From assembly GCA_016870355.1 (NCBI GenBank), contig VGBR01000001.1, positions 183,574-247,573 of the forward strand: a stretch of DNA of 64,000 nucleotides. Direction: 5' to 3'. The notes beneath the pieces were generated by a model, which worked only from the letters and a program-made list of their open reading frames with translations, was not told where the DNA came from and did no database searches. A program made the translations under genes and the position numbers. The DNA is from Actinomycetota bacterium (GTDB lineage Bacteria > Actinomycetota > Acidimicrobiia > IMCC26256 > PALSA-555). Numbering within the stretch: the first letter of the stretch is position 1; the number at the start of each line of letters is the position of its first letter. Of this stretch, positions 25,888 to 35,068 are shown in pieces.

Positions 25888-26691
25888 CTACGAGGCTGGA
25901 CTCACGACGACGCGGGCCCCGGCGATGTCGAGCTCGCGCGCCTGACCCGGACCTTCCACCTCGAGCCGATCGATCCTGGCCGGTCGGTCACCCTGGGCAC
26001 CCGCCAGTTCTTCGAGACGGATGCAGCTGCCGCCTGCCCACACCAGATCGATCCAGTCCTGCCCGTCGGGACTCTGCCCACGAGCACGCTCGGTGCCTTC
26101 GAGGAGATCGGTGAAGAAGGACGTGGTCGCCGCGAGGTCCGGCGTGGCCATCACGATCCGGCGCAGGTAGCTGCGCTCCGATGCACGCGGTGGCGTGTCC
26201 GGCCACCACTGCTCGCCACCCTCGCCCTCCATGAGCCGCGCCCCCTGCGTCTCGACGTACGCGTAGTCGTCGAGCGGAGACTTGCCGGGCACCGACGACT
26301 CGGCGAGCTGCACGACCGTGCCGTGCGCGTCGCGGGGTTGCAGGAACGCCTCCATCCACACCGGAGAGGAGAGGTCGATGCCCACCGCCGTGAGCCCGGC
26401 CTGCTCGACGCGCGCCAACATCGCCTCGAGGTCGTCGACCTTGAACGTGAGGTGGTGCGGACCCTGACCGTGCCGGTCGACGAACCGGGCGAGGAAGTCG
26501 TTCTCCTCGGTGCGCCATGGCTCGAGGAGCTCGACCTTCATGCCCGAATCGCCGTCGCCGACGTGGACCTGCATCGGCCGGTAGCCGATGGCCAAGCCGC
26601 CCGACAGCACCGTGGCGCCGAGCTCACCTACCAGCAAAGCCAGCGGCGGTCCCGCGTCGCGCGTCGCCAACGCGACGTGATCCAGGTACAT
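25888..26691 (-). CDS. VOC superfamily protein with two glyoxalase-like domains
   Basis: A 267-aa protein with two vicinal-oxygen-chelate domains. The first (MYLDHVALATRDAGPPLALL ... GPHHLTFKVDDLEAML) looks like a methylmalonyl-CoA-epimerase-type half, with His5 and the His pair of GPHHLTF as likely ligands. The second starts YLRRIVMATPDLAATTSFFTD and ends in a degenerate half. Two tandem VOC modules suit a dioxygenase or lactoylglutathione-lyase-like enzyme. ATG 26691 has GGAGGACTGAGG upstream; 16 extra tracked residues are dropped. Confidence 0.85.
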   Translation of the reverse strand: MYLDHVALATRDAGPPLALLVGELGATVLSGGLAIGYRPMQVHVGDGDSGMKVELLEPWRTEENDFLARFVDRHGQGPHHLTFKVDDLEAMLARVEQAGLTAVGIDLSSPVWMEAFLQPRDAHGTVVQLAESSVPGKSPLDDYAYVETQGARLMEGEGGEQWWPDTPPRASERSYLRRIVMATPDLAATTSFFTDLLEGTERARGQSPDGQDWIDLVWAGGSCIRLEELAGAQGDRPARIDRLEVEGPGQARELDIAGARVVVSPAS

Positions 26692-26713
26692 CCTCAGTCC
26701 TCCGGCAAGGTGA

Positions 26714-27535
26714 TCAGACCGACGCGGGTTCGCGCTCACGCGCGGGTGACGGCGGGTCGTGCGGTGACGCGCGTCCAGCGCGGGTGATGGCGCGGGCGAT
26801 GAGATAGCCGAATCCGAGGACCACGAAGCCGCCGACCACGTCGAGGAAGAAGTGGTTGGCGGTGAGCACGATCGAGATCACCGTGCCGACGGGGTACAAG
26901 CCCGCGAGCACCTTCGCCCAAGTTCGACGTACTCGCGGAACGAGTGCCAGCGCGCACCACAGCGCCCAGGCGCAGTGAACGCTGGGCATCGCGGCGAACT
27001 GGTTCGAGATCTTGTTCACGGCACCGCGGTTGAACGACCAGAACGTCGGATATTGCTCGAGCGTGTCCTGGAAGCCGTAGTGCGACGGCAGGAGCCGGGG
27101 CGGCATGAGCGGCCACAGCGCGAAGCCGATCAACGCGAGACCGGTGCTGATCGCGAGCATGTTGCGCCACAGCGGGTACTCATCGCTGAACTTCCGGTAC
27201 AAGAAGATGAGTACACCGGTCGTGACGATGAAGTGCAACGAACCGTAGAAGTAGTTGCAGGCGATGATCAGCGGCTTGTACTGGAGCGCCCACTCCTGCA
27301 TCGCTTGCTCGTGGTTGATCCCGAGCGTCTCCTGCCAGCGCATCAGCTTCAGCGCGTTGAGTCGCGCCACCGTCGGGTTCTGCCCGTTGAGGTTCCGGAT
27401 CGTGGAGTAGACGACGTAGAACACGACGGCCGACAGCAGCTCGGCCCACCAGTACGCGACGGTGCCGTCGCTGAGGACTCGCGCGCCGGGGAGGCGTCGG
27501 TGCAGACCGCGCAGCTGCGGCGGGGCGATGCTCAT
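26714..27535 (-). CDS. PAP2-superfamily membrane phosphatase (inositol-phosphorylceramide-synthase-like)
   Basis: A 273-aa integral membrane protein with about six spans. The second and third PAP2 phosphatase motifs are clear: AMPSVHCAWALW (P-S-x-H) and TANHFFLDVVGG (H-x-x-x-D nucleophile diad). The first, K-x6-R-P, is weak, as in the AUR1/IPC-synthase-like branch common in actinobacteria, which transfers phosphoinositol or phospho-headgroups. The context (next to a LPG-flippase-type protein) suggests envelope lipid remodelling. ATG 27535. Confidence 0.87.
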   Translation of the reverse strand: MSIAPPQLRGLHRRLPGARVLSDGTVAYWWAELLSAVVFYVVYSTIRNLNGQNPTVARLNALKLMRWQETLGINHEQAMQEWALQYKPLIIACNYFYGSLHFIVTTGVLIFLYRKFSDEYPLWRNMLAISTGLALIGFALWPLMPPRLLPSHYGFQDTLEQYPTFWSFNRGAVNKISNQFAAMPSVHCAWALWCALALVPRVRRTWAKVLAGLYPVGTVISIVLTANHFFLDVVGGFVVLGFGYLIARAITRAGRASPHDPPSPAREREPASV

Positions 27536-27548
27536 GATCCAGCCTTGC

Positions 27549-28559
27549 TCACGAGCTTCCCGCCACCGGCGCGGTCACCTTGTGATCGCGGTCGTGGTGT
27601 CCGAACACGAAGGCCGGCGCGGCCGCCAGGCTGACGATCACCGTCATCGCGTACCAGAGCAACCCGACCGCGACGGACTGCGCGGTGGGCACGCCGCCAC
27701 TCAGTGGGTGCCACAGGAGCGCGAGCGTGCCTTCCCGCACGCCGAGTCCGCTGAGCGAGATCGGCAGCACCTGCACCATGGCGACCGCGGGGACGAACGC
27801 CAGGATCGACGCATTGGAGATCGTGAGCCCGATCGTGTGCACCGCGCAGTACACGGCGATGACGACGGAGAGCTGGTACGCGACGGCGGCGCCGAGCGCG
27901 CCCCAGGCGTCGCGTGGGTCGCGACGCAGGCGGTCGACGCCCACGTGCACGATGCCGATGTAGCGCATCCAGTTCTCGTGGTCCTTGAAGCGACCGGCGA
28001 GCTTCGGACTCCCGGCGAGCAGGAGGATCACCCCGAGGATGGCCAGTGTGCTCCCCGCGATCACGACCGCGATCCACGAGCGGCCCTTCTCCAGGAGGCT
28101 GGGCTCGATGAGGAACCCGACGAACGTCAAGACGGGGAGCGCGAAGAACCCGGTGAGCCGTTCGATCACGACCGACGCGAAGGCCACTTCGGTCGGACCC
28201 ACGTCGCGTGCGCAACGGCTGACCCGCAGCACGTCACCGCCGATGGTGGACGGGAGCGCGTTGCCCACGAACTGACCGGCGAGATAGTGCTTCAGGAGCG
28301 TGCGCAGCGGCACCTGCGCGCCGTACACGGCGAGCACGCGCTGCCACCGCCACGAAGCGAGCAGGAAGCTCAGGCCCATGATTGCGATGCCCGAGCACAA
28401 GAACGCGAGCGCGCCGGGCAGGCTGCGGTCGTCCGGCAGCAGGTCGTCCGCGTCGAACTTCGTGATGAGCACGGCGAGCAGCACCGCGCTGACGGCGAGA
28501 CGAACCCACTTCACCCAGGGGCGGTGGGGGCGCGTCGCAGCCGTCGTCGAAAGCGCCAT
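27549..28559 (-). CDS. Lysylphosphatidylglycerol synthase-type transmembrane (flippase-like) protein
   Basis: A 336-aa membrane protein with eight or so helices of the UPF0104/AglD-MprF-N family: GLSFLLASWRWQRVLAVYGA, LKHYLAGQFVGNALPSTIGGD (family signature), FASVVIERLTGFFALPVL and QVLPISLSGLGVREGTLALL. The MprF catalytic domain is missing, so it is the stand-alone form believed to flip or transport lipids. It is transcribed ahead of the PAP2 gene with a 13-bp gap. ATG 28559 has AAGGAG and a TAGTCT hexamer close by. Confidence 0.9.
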   Translation of the reverse strand: MALSTTAATRPHRPWVKWVRLAVSAVLLAVLITKFDADDLLPDDRSLPGALAFLCSGIAIMGLSFLLASWRWQRVLAVYGAQVPLRTLLKHYLAGQFVGNALPSTIGGDVLRVSRCARDVGPTEVAFASVVIERLTGFFALPVLTFVGFLIEPSLLEKGRSWIAVVIAGSTLAILGVILLLAGSPKLAGRFKDHENWMRYIGIVHVGVDRLRRDPRDAWGALGAAVAYQLSVVIAVYCAVHTIGLTISNASILAFVPAVAMVQVLPISLSGLGVREGTLALLWHPLSGGVPTAQSVAVGLLWYAMTVIVSLAAAPAFVFGHHDRDHKVTAPVAGSS

Positions 28560-28567
28560 GGCTCCTT

Positions 28568-28573
28568 AGACTA
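28568..28573 (-). promoter_or_regulatory. -10 box of flippase-like gene
   Basis: Minus-strand TAGTCT ends 8 nt before ATG 28559. The gap also contains AAGGAG, so the site may give a very short leader. Confidence 0.45.
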
Positions 28574-28645
28574 CGAGGCGTCCGGCGGGCTCCGTCAGGC
28601 GACCCGCCCACGAGGCTGTCGTCGGTGCGCGGATCGCACTCCCAG

Positions 28646-28651
28646 TACGGT
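28646..28651 (+). promoter_or_regulatory. -10 box of alpha/beta hydrolase (leaderless type)
   Basis: TACGGT ends 7 nt before GTG 28659 and sets the start of a gene whose tracked ORF begins over 1 kb too early. Confidence 0.55.
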
Positions 28652-28658
28652 CGCGGCG

Positions 28659-29489
28659 GTGCGGAACGACGTGACGACCGACGACGGCGTGCGCTTGGCG
28701 GTGGAGGTGCATGGCGAAGGCCCCCCGCTGCTGATCGTCCACGGCTTCACGGGCGCCAAGGAGGACTTCGCGGACCACGTGTCCGCGTTGGCCCGGTTCG
28801 CGACCGTGGCGCGGTTCGACCATCGCGGCCACGGGGAGAGCGACAAGCCCGATCACGCCGACGCGTACTCGCTCGATCGCCTCGCGGCCGACGTGCTCCA
28901 GGTCGCCGATGCGCTCGGCTTCTCCCGGTTCCGCCTGCTCGGGTGGTCGATGGGTGGCATGGCCGCGCGGCAAGTCGTTCTCGCGCATCCCGATCGAGTG
29001 GACGCGCTCGTGCTCATGGGCACCTCGCCGGGCTGCCCGAGTGGGGTCGACCCCGACATGGTGGAGATGGGCGCGGCCGTCGCGCTCACCGAAGGGATGG
29101 TCGTGGTGCGTCAGCTCCTCGACGAGCTCGATCCGCTGGGCACACCGGCCGACCAGCGCCTCAAGAAGGAACGGCCGGGCCACCTCGAGTACCAGCGCAA
29201 GAACTTCTTCGCGGTGCCGCCGGTTGCCTACGCCGCGCTGATCCAGGAGATCGCACACCAGCCCAACCAGCTCTCGGAGCTGGGCTCGGTCACGTGCCCG
29301 ACGCTCGTGATCGTCGGCGAGCAGGACGAACCGTTCCTCACCGACTGTCACGCGATCGCGTCGACCATTCCGGACGCGGAGCTCGTCGTGGTCCCCGACG
29401 CCGGTCACGCGCCGCAGTTCGAGAACCCCGACGTCTACCTGTCTGCAGTCCAAGGCTTCATCCGCGCACATGTGGGTGTGGAGGCCTGA
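28659..29489 (+). CDS. Alpha/beta fold hydrolase
   Basis: A 276-aa serine hydrolase. Motifs: oxyanion HGF in LLIVHGFTGAKEDF, the DHRGHGESDKP loop, nucleophile elbow GWSMGGMAA, acid in VIVGEQDEPF and catalytic His in PDAGHAPQFENP. This is the ester/epoxide/lactone hydrolase subfamily; the substrate is not evident. GTG 28659 opens RNDVTTDDGVRLAVEVHG, the usual N-terminus. The stop is two bases before the GTG of the TPP enzyme, so they are one operon and may share a pathway. Confidence 0.92.
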   Translation: MRNDVTTDDGVRLAVEVHGEGPPLLIVHGFTGAKEDFADHVSALARFATVARFDHRGHGESDKPDHADAYSLDRLAADVLQVADALGFSRFRLLGWSMGGMAARQVVLAHPDRVDALVLMGTSPGCPSGVDPDMVEMGAAVALTEGMVVVRQLLDELDPLGTPADQRLKKERPGHLEYQRKNFFAVPPVAYAALIQEIAHQPNQLSELGSVTCPTLVIVGEQDEPFLTDCHAIASTIPDAELVVVPDAGHAPQFENPDVYLSAVQGFIRAHVGVEA

Positions 29490-29491
29490 AG

Positions 29492-31129
29492 GTGAGTGAC
29501 GTGAAGCCTGCGGGGGAGGTCGCCGCCGAGACCTTGAAGGTGCACGGTGTCGACATGCTCTTCACCTTGAGCGGCGGTCACCTTTTCCCGCTCTACGACG
29601 GCTGCGTGAAGCACGACGTGGCACTGGTCGACACCCGTCACGAGCAGACCGCCGCGTTCGCCGCGGAAGGTTGGGCGAAGGTGACCCGCCGCGTCGGTGT
29701 CGCGGCGCTCACTGCGGGTCCCGGTGTGACGAACGGAGTGAGCGCGATCACCAGCGCACACCTCAACGGATCGCCGCTGCTCGTGATCGGTGGACGCGCG
29801 CCGCAAGCGCGGTGGGGATCAGGCTCGTTGCAGGAGCTCGACCACGTGCCGATCGTGGCGTCGGTGACGAAGCACGCGGCGACGCTCGAGGACGGCGACG
29901 CGGTGGCGACCGGTCTCGACGCGGCATTGCGTACGGCGCGCACACCGCACCGCGGCCCCGCATTCGTGGACATTCCTCTCGACGGGTGGGGTGGAACGGA
30001 GTCGCCGGTGCCGAACGCACCCGACGCAGGTGCACTTGCGGGCGCGGCGCCGGATCCGGACGCGGTCGCACGCGTCGCCGATCTCCTTGCCAAGTCGGCG
30101 CGACCCGTCTTGATGGTGGGTGGCGACGTCTATTGGGCCGGCGCGGAGCATGCGGTGCTCGCGCTCATCGAAGCGGCGAACATCCCGGCGTTTGCGAACG
30201 ACCTCGGCCGCGGGTTGATCCCGGCCGATCACGAGCGCGCTTTCTCGCGTGCGCGCAAGGTTGCGTTCGTGGAAGCCGACCTCGTCGTCGTTGTTGGCAC
30301 GCCACTCGACTTCCGGCTCGGCTTCGGGTCGTTCAACGCACCGGTCGTGCACCTCGCCGACACCGAAGGAGGCGTCGCACCACACGTCGAGCTTGCGGCG
30401 TCCGCGGCCGGCGATCTCAAAGTGATGTTCGAGGCGCTCGCGGAGCAGGTGCCGACGGCGAGCGACGGTGCTGCGCTCAAAGCACGCGGCGACTGGATCG
30501 CGCGTCTGAGGGAGGACGAGCACGCCAGACGGGAGGCTGAGCGTGACACGCTCGAGTCGGATGCGTTCCCGATCCACCCCGCGCGCATCTACGGTGAGCT
30601 GCGCACCCGTCTCGCGCAGGACGCGGTGGTCATCGGCGACGGTGGTGACTTCGTGTCGTACGCGGGCAAGTACGTCGACACCTTCACTCCAGGCTGCTTT
30701 CTCGGGCCTGGCCCCTACGGATGCCTCGGGGCCGGCACCGGGTACGCGCTCGCCGCCGCGCTCGCGTATCCGCAGCGACAGGTGGTGGTGATGTACGGCG
30801 ACGGCGCCATCGGGTTCACCCTCGGCGACCTCGACACACTCGTGCGCCACAACGTGAACGTGACCGCGATCATCGGCAACAACGGGATCTGGGGACTCGA
30901 GAAGCACCCGATGCAGCTGATCTTCGGGTACGACGTCGTGGCCGAGCTGCGTCCGGGTACTCGCTACGACCAGGTGGCCGAAGCGCTTGGCGCGCACGGC
31001 GAGCTGATCGAGCAGCCCGGAGACATCGGCGCAGCGATCGACCGCGGCCTCGCGCATCCGGGCCTGTCGGTGATCAACGTGCTCACCGACCCGGCGGACG
31101 CGTATCCGCGCTCCAGCAATCTCGGTTGA
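29492..31129 (+). CDS. Thiamine-pyrophosphate-binding enzyme (acetolactate synthase / 2-hydroxyacyl-CoA lyase type)
   Basis: A 545-aa ThDP enzyme with the three-domain layout of acetolactate synthase: PYR domain with activating Glu51 (DTRHEQTAAFAAEGWAKV), central Rossmann-like domain (LMVGGDVYWAGAEHAVLALIE) and PP domain with the cofactor motif starting GDGAIGFTLGDLDTLVR and ending IIGNNGIWGLEK. GPGVTNGVSAITSA is also typical. The isolated setting, with no ilvN or ilvC and an alpha/beta hydrolase upstream, argues against branched-chain synthesis and for a catabolic lyase such as 2-hydroxyacyl-CoA or oxalyl-CoA cleavage. GTG 29492. Confidence 0.9.
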   Translation: MSDVKPAGEVAAETLKVHGVDMLFTLSGGHLFPLYDGCVKHDVALVDTRHEQTAAFAAEGWAKVTRRVGVAALTAGPGVTNGVSAITSAHLNGSPLLVIGGRAPQARWGSGSLQELDHVPIVASVTKHAATLEDGDAVATGLDAALRTARTPHRGPAFVDIPLDGWGGTESPVPNAPDAGALAGAAPDPDAVARVADLLAKSARPVLMVGGDVYWAGAEHAVLALIEAANIPAFANDLGRGLIPADHERAFSRARKVAFVEADLVVVVGTPLDFRLGFGSFNAPVVHLADTEGGVAPHVELAASAAGDLKVMFEALAEQVPTASDGAALKARGDWIARLREDEHARREAERDTLESDAFPIHPARIYGELRTRLAQDAVVIGDGGDFVSYAGKYVDTFTPGCFLGPGPYGCLGAGTGYALAAALAYPQRQVVVMYGDGAIGFTLGDLDTLVRHNVNVTAIIGNNGIWGLEKHPMQLIFGYDVVAELRPGTRYDQVAEALGAHGELIEQPGDIGAAIDRGLAHPGLSVINVLTDPADAYPRSSNLG

Positions 31130-31165
31130 GTCGCGCCGAAGGCGCGGGAAGGCCGGGAGCCAGGG

Positions 31166-31546
31166 CTAGCTGCCGGCCTTGTCGAGGAATCGGTCTCGTT
31201 CTACGACGACTCTGGTGATGCGGCCGGCGGCGACGAGGCCGCGGCCGTCGCTCACGCTGACTCGGAAGGTGAGGCGGCGGCCTTCGACGGACTCGAGGAT
31301 TGCTTCGGCGTGGACTTGGCCGCCGACCGCGGTGGGAGCGAGGTGGTCCAGTTGGACGCGATACCCGACGGTGGCGCTGTCGTCGTCGAGGTCGTTCGCG
31401 ACGGCTTGCACGGTAGCTTCCTCGGCGAGGTTGACGACGCGGGGCGTCGCCAGCACCGGCACGTCTCCGGTGCCGAGCGCGGTCGCGGTGTCGCTTTCCG
31501 TGACTTCCATGTGTGCAACCGCGGAGAGACCGACGCGCACTGGCAT
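31166..31546 (-). CDS. Hotdog-fold thioesterase, FlK (fluoroacetyl-CoA thioesterase)-like
   Basis: A 126-aa hotdog protein. The order VLATPRVVNLAEEATVQAV (Glu), LDHLAPTAVGGQV (His) and FRVSVSDGRGLVAAG matches FlK-type thioesterases, which use Thr-Glu-His. In actinobacteria without organofluorine such proteins are usually annotated as generic thioesterases, so the true acyl-CoA is unknown. ATG 31546 is preceded at 6 nt by TAGGGT. It is divergent from tldD and convergent with the TPP enzyme. Confidence 0.88.
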   Translation of the reverse strand: MPVRVGLSAVAHMEVTESDTATALGTGDVPVLATPRVVNLAEEATVQAVANDLDDDSATVGYRVQLDHLAPTAVGGQVHAEAILESVEGRRLTFRVSVSDGRGLVAAGRITRVVVERDRFLDKAGS

Positions 31547-31552
31547 TGAAAT

Positions 31553-31558
31553 ACCCTA
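31553..31558 (-). promoter_or_regulatory. -10 box of thioesterase (leaderless type)
   Basis: Minus-strand TAGGGT ends 6 nt before ATG 31546. Confidence 0.52.
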
Positions 31559-31584
31559 GCGAGACGCAGCGTCGCGCTGGTCGG

Positions 31585-33018
31585 ATGACCGGGAGCGCGA
31601 CGCGGAGTCGACCAGACGTAGAGGATCCCTTGCTCGACGAAGACGTTCTCCAACAGACGCTGACGCGCGCGCTGCGAGACGGCGGCGACTTCGCCGAGAT
31701 CTTCGTCGAGCGTCGGTCATCATCGAGCGCACAGCTCGACGACGGGAAGATCGAAGAGCTCGTGTCGGGCCACGCAAGCGGAGCCGGCGTGCGTGTCGTG
31801 CGCGGTGAGACCACGGGCTACGCACACACCGCGGACCTCACCGGCGAGGGGTTGCGCAACGCCGCGGAGGCTGCGGCCGCGGCTGCTCGTGGCAACGGAG
31901 GCGGCGCGCAAGTGATCGCGCTCACCCGCCGACACGTCGAGCGAACGCACGAGGTCACCGACGCGCCCGAGACCACGCCGAAGGCTCGCAAGCTGGAGGT
32001 GCTCGCGCGTGCCGATGACGCGGCGCGTGCTCGTGGTGACTCGATCCGGCAAGTGCGCGCGGCATACGCCGACGGGCGCCGTCGCATCCTCGTGGCGAAC
32101 TCCGAAGGACTGCTTGCGGAGGACGACCAGGTGCGGACGCGCTTCTCCGTGCAATGCGTTGCGGTCGGAGACACGGGGATGCAGACCGGCACCGAGGCGC
32201 CCGGCCGAAGTGTGGGCTTCGAGCTGTTCGACGAGATCGATCCCGAAGAGGTGGCTCGCATCGCCGCCGACCGCGCGCTCACGATGCTGTCGGCCCGCCC
32301 GGCGCCGTCGGGGAAGCTCCCCGTGGTGCTGCGGCGCGGCGCCGGTGCGGTGCTGTTCCACGAGGCCTGCGGTCATGGGCTCGAGGCCGACCTCGTGGGG
32401 CGCGACGCGTCGGTGTTCCGCGGTCAGGTCGGCGAGCAGGTGGCGTCGCCGCTCGTCACCCTGGTCGACGACGGCCGGTACGCCCGGGAGTGGGGCACGT
32501 TCGCGATCGACGACGAGGGCGCGCCGGCGCAGCGCAACGTGCTCATCGAAGACGGTGTGCTCACCGACTACATGTGGGATCACCTGCGGGCGCGGAAGGA
32601 AGGTCGACCGAGCTCCGGCAACGGCCGCCGGGAGACCTACGAGCACCTGCCGATGGTCCGCATGACGAACACCTTTCTCCTGTCCGGCGAGGGTGATCCC
32701 GACGATCTCATCGCGAGCACGCCGCACGGCCTGTACTGCACGGCGCTCGGCGGCGGCCAGGTGAACACCGCCACCGGCGACTTCGTGTTCGGCGTGACCG
32801 AGGCCTACCTGATTGAGGACGGCAAGGTCACCGAGCCTGTGCGCGCGGCCCAGCTCATCGGCAACGGGCCCGAGACCCTGCGGCTCGTCGACGCCGTGGC
32901 GAACGACTTCGACACCTGGGCTGGCACGTGCGGCAAAGAGGGTCAGGGGGTGCCGGTCTCCTCCGGACAGCCGACGCTGCGAGTCGCGGAGCTCACCGTC
33001 GGCGGCACCGCTGGCTGA
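31585..33018 (+). CDS. tldD: Metalloprotease TldD homologue
   Basis: TldD and TldE form a heterodimeric protease that matures peptide antibiotics such as microcin B17 and degrades unfolded peptides; TldD carries the zinc. The metal motif is LFHEACGHGLEADLV (H-E-x-x-x-H-x-x-x-E), with VNTATGDFVFGVTEAYLIEDG near the end. The 477-aa length is normal. ATG 31585 is the best start, although the conserved part begins at about residue 16 (LLDEDVLQQTLTRAL), where a TTG would also fit. The tldE partner follows 14 bp downstream. No modified-peptide precursor was found nearby. Confidence 0.93.
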   Translation: MTGSATRSRPDVEDPLLDEDVLQQTLTRALRDGGDFAEIFVERRSSSSAQLDDGKIEELVSGHASGAGVRVVRGETTGYAHTADLTGEGLRNAAEAAAAAARGNGGGAQVIALTRRHVERTHEVTDAPETTPKARKLEVLARADDAARARGDSIRQVRAAYADGRRRILVANSEGLLAEDDQVRTRFSVQCVAVGDTGMQTGTEAPGRSVGFELFDEIDPEEVARIAADRALTMLSARPAPSGKLPVVLRRGAGAVLFHEACGHGLEADLVGRDASVFRGQVGEQVASPLVTLVDDGRYAREWGTFAIDDEGAPAQRNVLIEDGVLTDYMWDHLRARKEGRPSSGNGRRETYEHLPMVRMTNTFLLSGEGDPDDLIASTPHGLYCTALGGGQVNTATGDFVFGVTEAYLIEDGKVTEPVRAAQLIGNGPETLRLVDAVANDFDTWAGTCGKEGQGVPVSSGQPTLRVAELTVGGTAG

Positions 33019-33032
33019 CGCGCGGCACGCTC

Positions 33033-34382
33033 ATGGCTGATCTCCTCGGACTGGTCGTCGACCTCGCCGAGCGCGCCGCGCCGGGTGAGGAGCTCGAGGC
33101 GTACGCATCGCACACCCGCGAGACCGACGTGAAGGTCTTCGACGGCGAGGTCGAGTCGCTCACCGTCGCTGAACGCGCGGGAGTTGGCGTGCGCGTGGTC
33201 ATTGAAGGCCGGCAGGGGTTCGCGTGGGCGGCGACGCTCGAGCCGGAGATCATCGACGCCGCGCTCGCCGACGCGCGAGACAACGCACGGTTCGCGACAC
33301 CCGACGAGTGGCACGGACTGGTCACTGCCGAGGAAGCACGCTCGAACGACGCAGTGACCCTGGACCTCTGGTCCGAAGAGCTCGCGCGAACAACTACCGA
33401 CGCGAAGGTCGCGTTCGCGCTGGAGCTCGAAGCAGCCACCCGCGCCGCCGACCCGCGGGTGCGCGGCGTCGAGTACGCGTCGTACGGCGATGGGCTGACG
33501 GAGCTCGCGGTCGCGAGCTCACACGGTGTGCAAGCGGCGTCGCAGCGCACGACGGCCGGCTGCGTGGTGATCGCAATGGCCGGCGAGGATGCGCAGACCC
33601 AGACCGGGTACGGACTGAGCGCGGGGCGCGCGTTCAGCGATCTCGATCCCGCGAAGGCCGCGGCCGACGCCGCCACGCGCTCCACGCGTCTGCTCGGTGC
33701 CACGCAGCCGCCATCACGAAGACTGCCAGTTGTGTTCGATCCGCTAGTCACGGCTTCGTTGCTCGGCGTGCTCGGCGCAGCGTTGAGCGGCGAAGCGATC
33801 GTGAAGGGTCGGTCGATCTTCGTGGGTCGCGAGGGTGAGTCCGTAGCCGCGCCGTGCGTGACGCTGCAGGACGATCCCACCAACGCCGACGCCCACGGGG
33901 CGACGATGCACGACGCGGAAGGAGTGGCATCACGTCGGAACGACCTGATCGTCGAGGGCGTGCTGCGTGGCTTCCTCCACAACACCTACACGGGTCGCCG
34001 ATCGAACACTGGCACGAACGGTGCCGCGGTTCGCTCGTTCGCCTCGACACCCGGATGTGGCGCGCGTGCGATCTCGCTTTCGCCCGGGACGCGCAGCCCC
34101 GAAGACCTCATGACGGGGTTGGAGGAGGCGCTCTACGTGCAGTCGGTGAGCGGTCTGCACTCGGGCACCAACCCGGTGAGCGGTGACTTCTCCGTCGGGG
34201 CCGAAGGACTCATGGTGCGCGACGGCGCGTTCGCTGAGCCCGTGCGCGAGGTCACGATCGCCTCGACCCTCCCGCGCATCCTGCTCGACATCGCCGAGGT
34301 CGGGACGGACCTCGAATGGCTCCCGGGCAGTGCGGCTGGCCTGACGGTCTTGGTGTCCGAGATGACGATGAGTGGGGCTTGA
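33033..34382 (+). CDS. pmbA: TldE/PmbA homologue (metalloprotease partner)
   Basis: A 449-aa partner of TldD, without the zinc motif, expected to form the substrate tunnel of the TldD/E complex. Family landmarks: the N-terminal EELEAYASHTRETDVKVFDGEVES, LPVVFDPLVTASLLGVLGAALSG in the middle, RNDLIVEGVLRGFLHNTYTGRR and the C-terminal NPVSGDFSVGAEGLMVRDG. ATG 33033 after the tldD stop is used; the tracked ORF begins inside tldD. Co-transcription with tldD is near certain. Confidence 0.93.
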   Translation: MADLLGLVVDLAERAAPGEELEAYASHTRETDVKVFDGEVESLTVAERAGVGVRVVIEGRQGFAWAATLEPEIIDAALADARDNARFATPDEWHGLVTAEEARSNDAVTLDLWSEELARTTTDAKVAFALELEAATRAADPRVRGVEYASYGDGLTELAVASSHGVQAASQRTTAGCVVIAMAGEDAQTQTGYGLSAGRAFSDLDPAKAAADAATRSTRLLGATQPPSRRLPVVFDPLVTASLLGVLGAALSGEAIVKGRSIFVGREGESVAAPCVTLQDDPTNADAHGATMHDAEGVASRRNDLIVEGVLRGFLHNTYTGRRSNTGTNGAAVRSFASTPGCGARAISLSPGTRSPEDLMTGLEEALYVQSVSGLHSGTNPVSGDFSVGAEGLMVRDGAFAEPVREVTIASTLPRILLDIAEVGTDLEWLPGSAAGLTVLVSEMTMSGA

Positions 34383-34407
34383 TCAGCGGCTCGTCACCAG
34401 TTCCTCG

Positions 34408-35064
34408 CTACGCCGTTCCCCGGCGCGCCAGCATCTCGTCGAGCTCGGCGATCGTGACCATGGGGTCGGGCGTCACCTGGATGCACTCGAGGCCGACCGC
34501 GCGGGCGGATTCGATGTTCTCCTCGTTGTCGTCGAGGAACACCGCGGCGGTGGGCTCGGTGCCGACGCGCTCACACGTCAGCTCGTAGATGCGCTGATCG
34601 GGCTTGCGCAGTCCGACCTCACTGGAGTCGATGACGACGGGGAAGAGCTCCAGCACCGGGAAGCTCGCGCGCCACGCGTCGGAGAACTCCTTCGCGTTGT
34701 TGGTGAGCAGCGCGAGCTTCATGCCGTCGTCGCGCAATCCACGGATGCGGTGCACGACTGGCCACTGGATCTGGAGCCCGCGCGTCGCCGAGAACCTCGT
34801 GAACGCGTCGGCGTCGAGCTCGCGGCCGATGATCTCCGGTGCGCGACGCTCGAGTCCGGCGAGGTAGTCGGCGAAGCTGAGCTCGCCGGTCTCGAGCCGA
34901 TGGAAGTCGGGGTTCGCTTCGTCCGGACCGCCGAAGAGCAGACGATTCAGCGATCCGCGCGGGACACCGAACTCGTCGTCGACCGGGTCGAGATCGTGGA
35001 ACACCGGCACCGAGATCACGCCACCGAAGTCGAAGATGACGGCCTCGATCGGCTCGGAGCTCAT
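34408..35064 (-). CDS. HAD-superfamily hydrolase (subfamily IA)
   Basis: A 218-aa haloacid-dehalogenase-like hydrolase, related to the epoxide hydrolase N-terminal/YihX group. Motif I is AVIFDFGGVIS, in which the second Asp is replaced by Gly as often seen in this subgroup. Motif II is LALLTNNAKEF, motif III Lys lies in VGLRKPDQRIYE and motif IV is AAVFLDDNEENIESA. It probably dephosphorylates a small sugar phosphate or nucleotide. ATG 35064; upstream lies uppP, the two separated by a small tandem repeat. Confidence 0.92.
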   Translation of the reverse strand: MSSEPIEAVIFDFGGVISVPVFHDLDPVDDEFGVPRGSLNRLLFGGPDEANPDFHRLETGELSFADYLAGLERRAPEIIGRELDADAFTRFSATRGLQIQWPVVHRIRGLRDDGMKLALLTNNAKEFSDAWRASFPVLELFPVVIDSSEVGLRKPDQRIYELTCERVGTEPTAAVFLDDNEENIESARAVGLECIQVTPDPMVTIAELDEMLARRGTA

Positions 35065-35068
35065 CCAA

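Noticed and set aside
27462-28658. Upstream two-thirds of the 675-aa ORF ending at 29489
   Set aside because: Antisense of the flippase-like gene; the hydrolase starts at GTG 28659.
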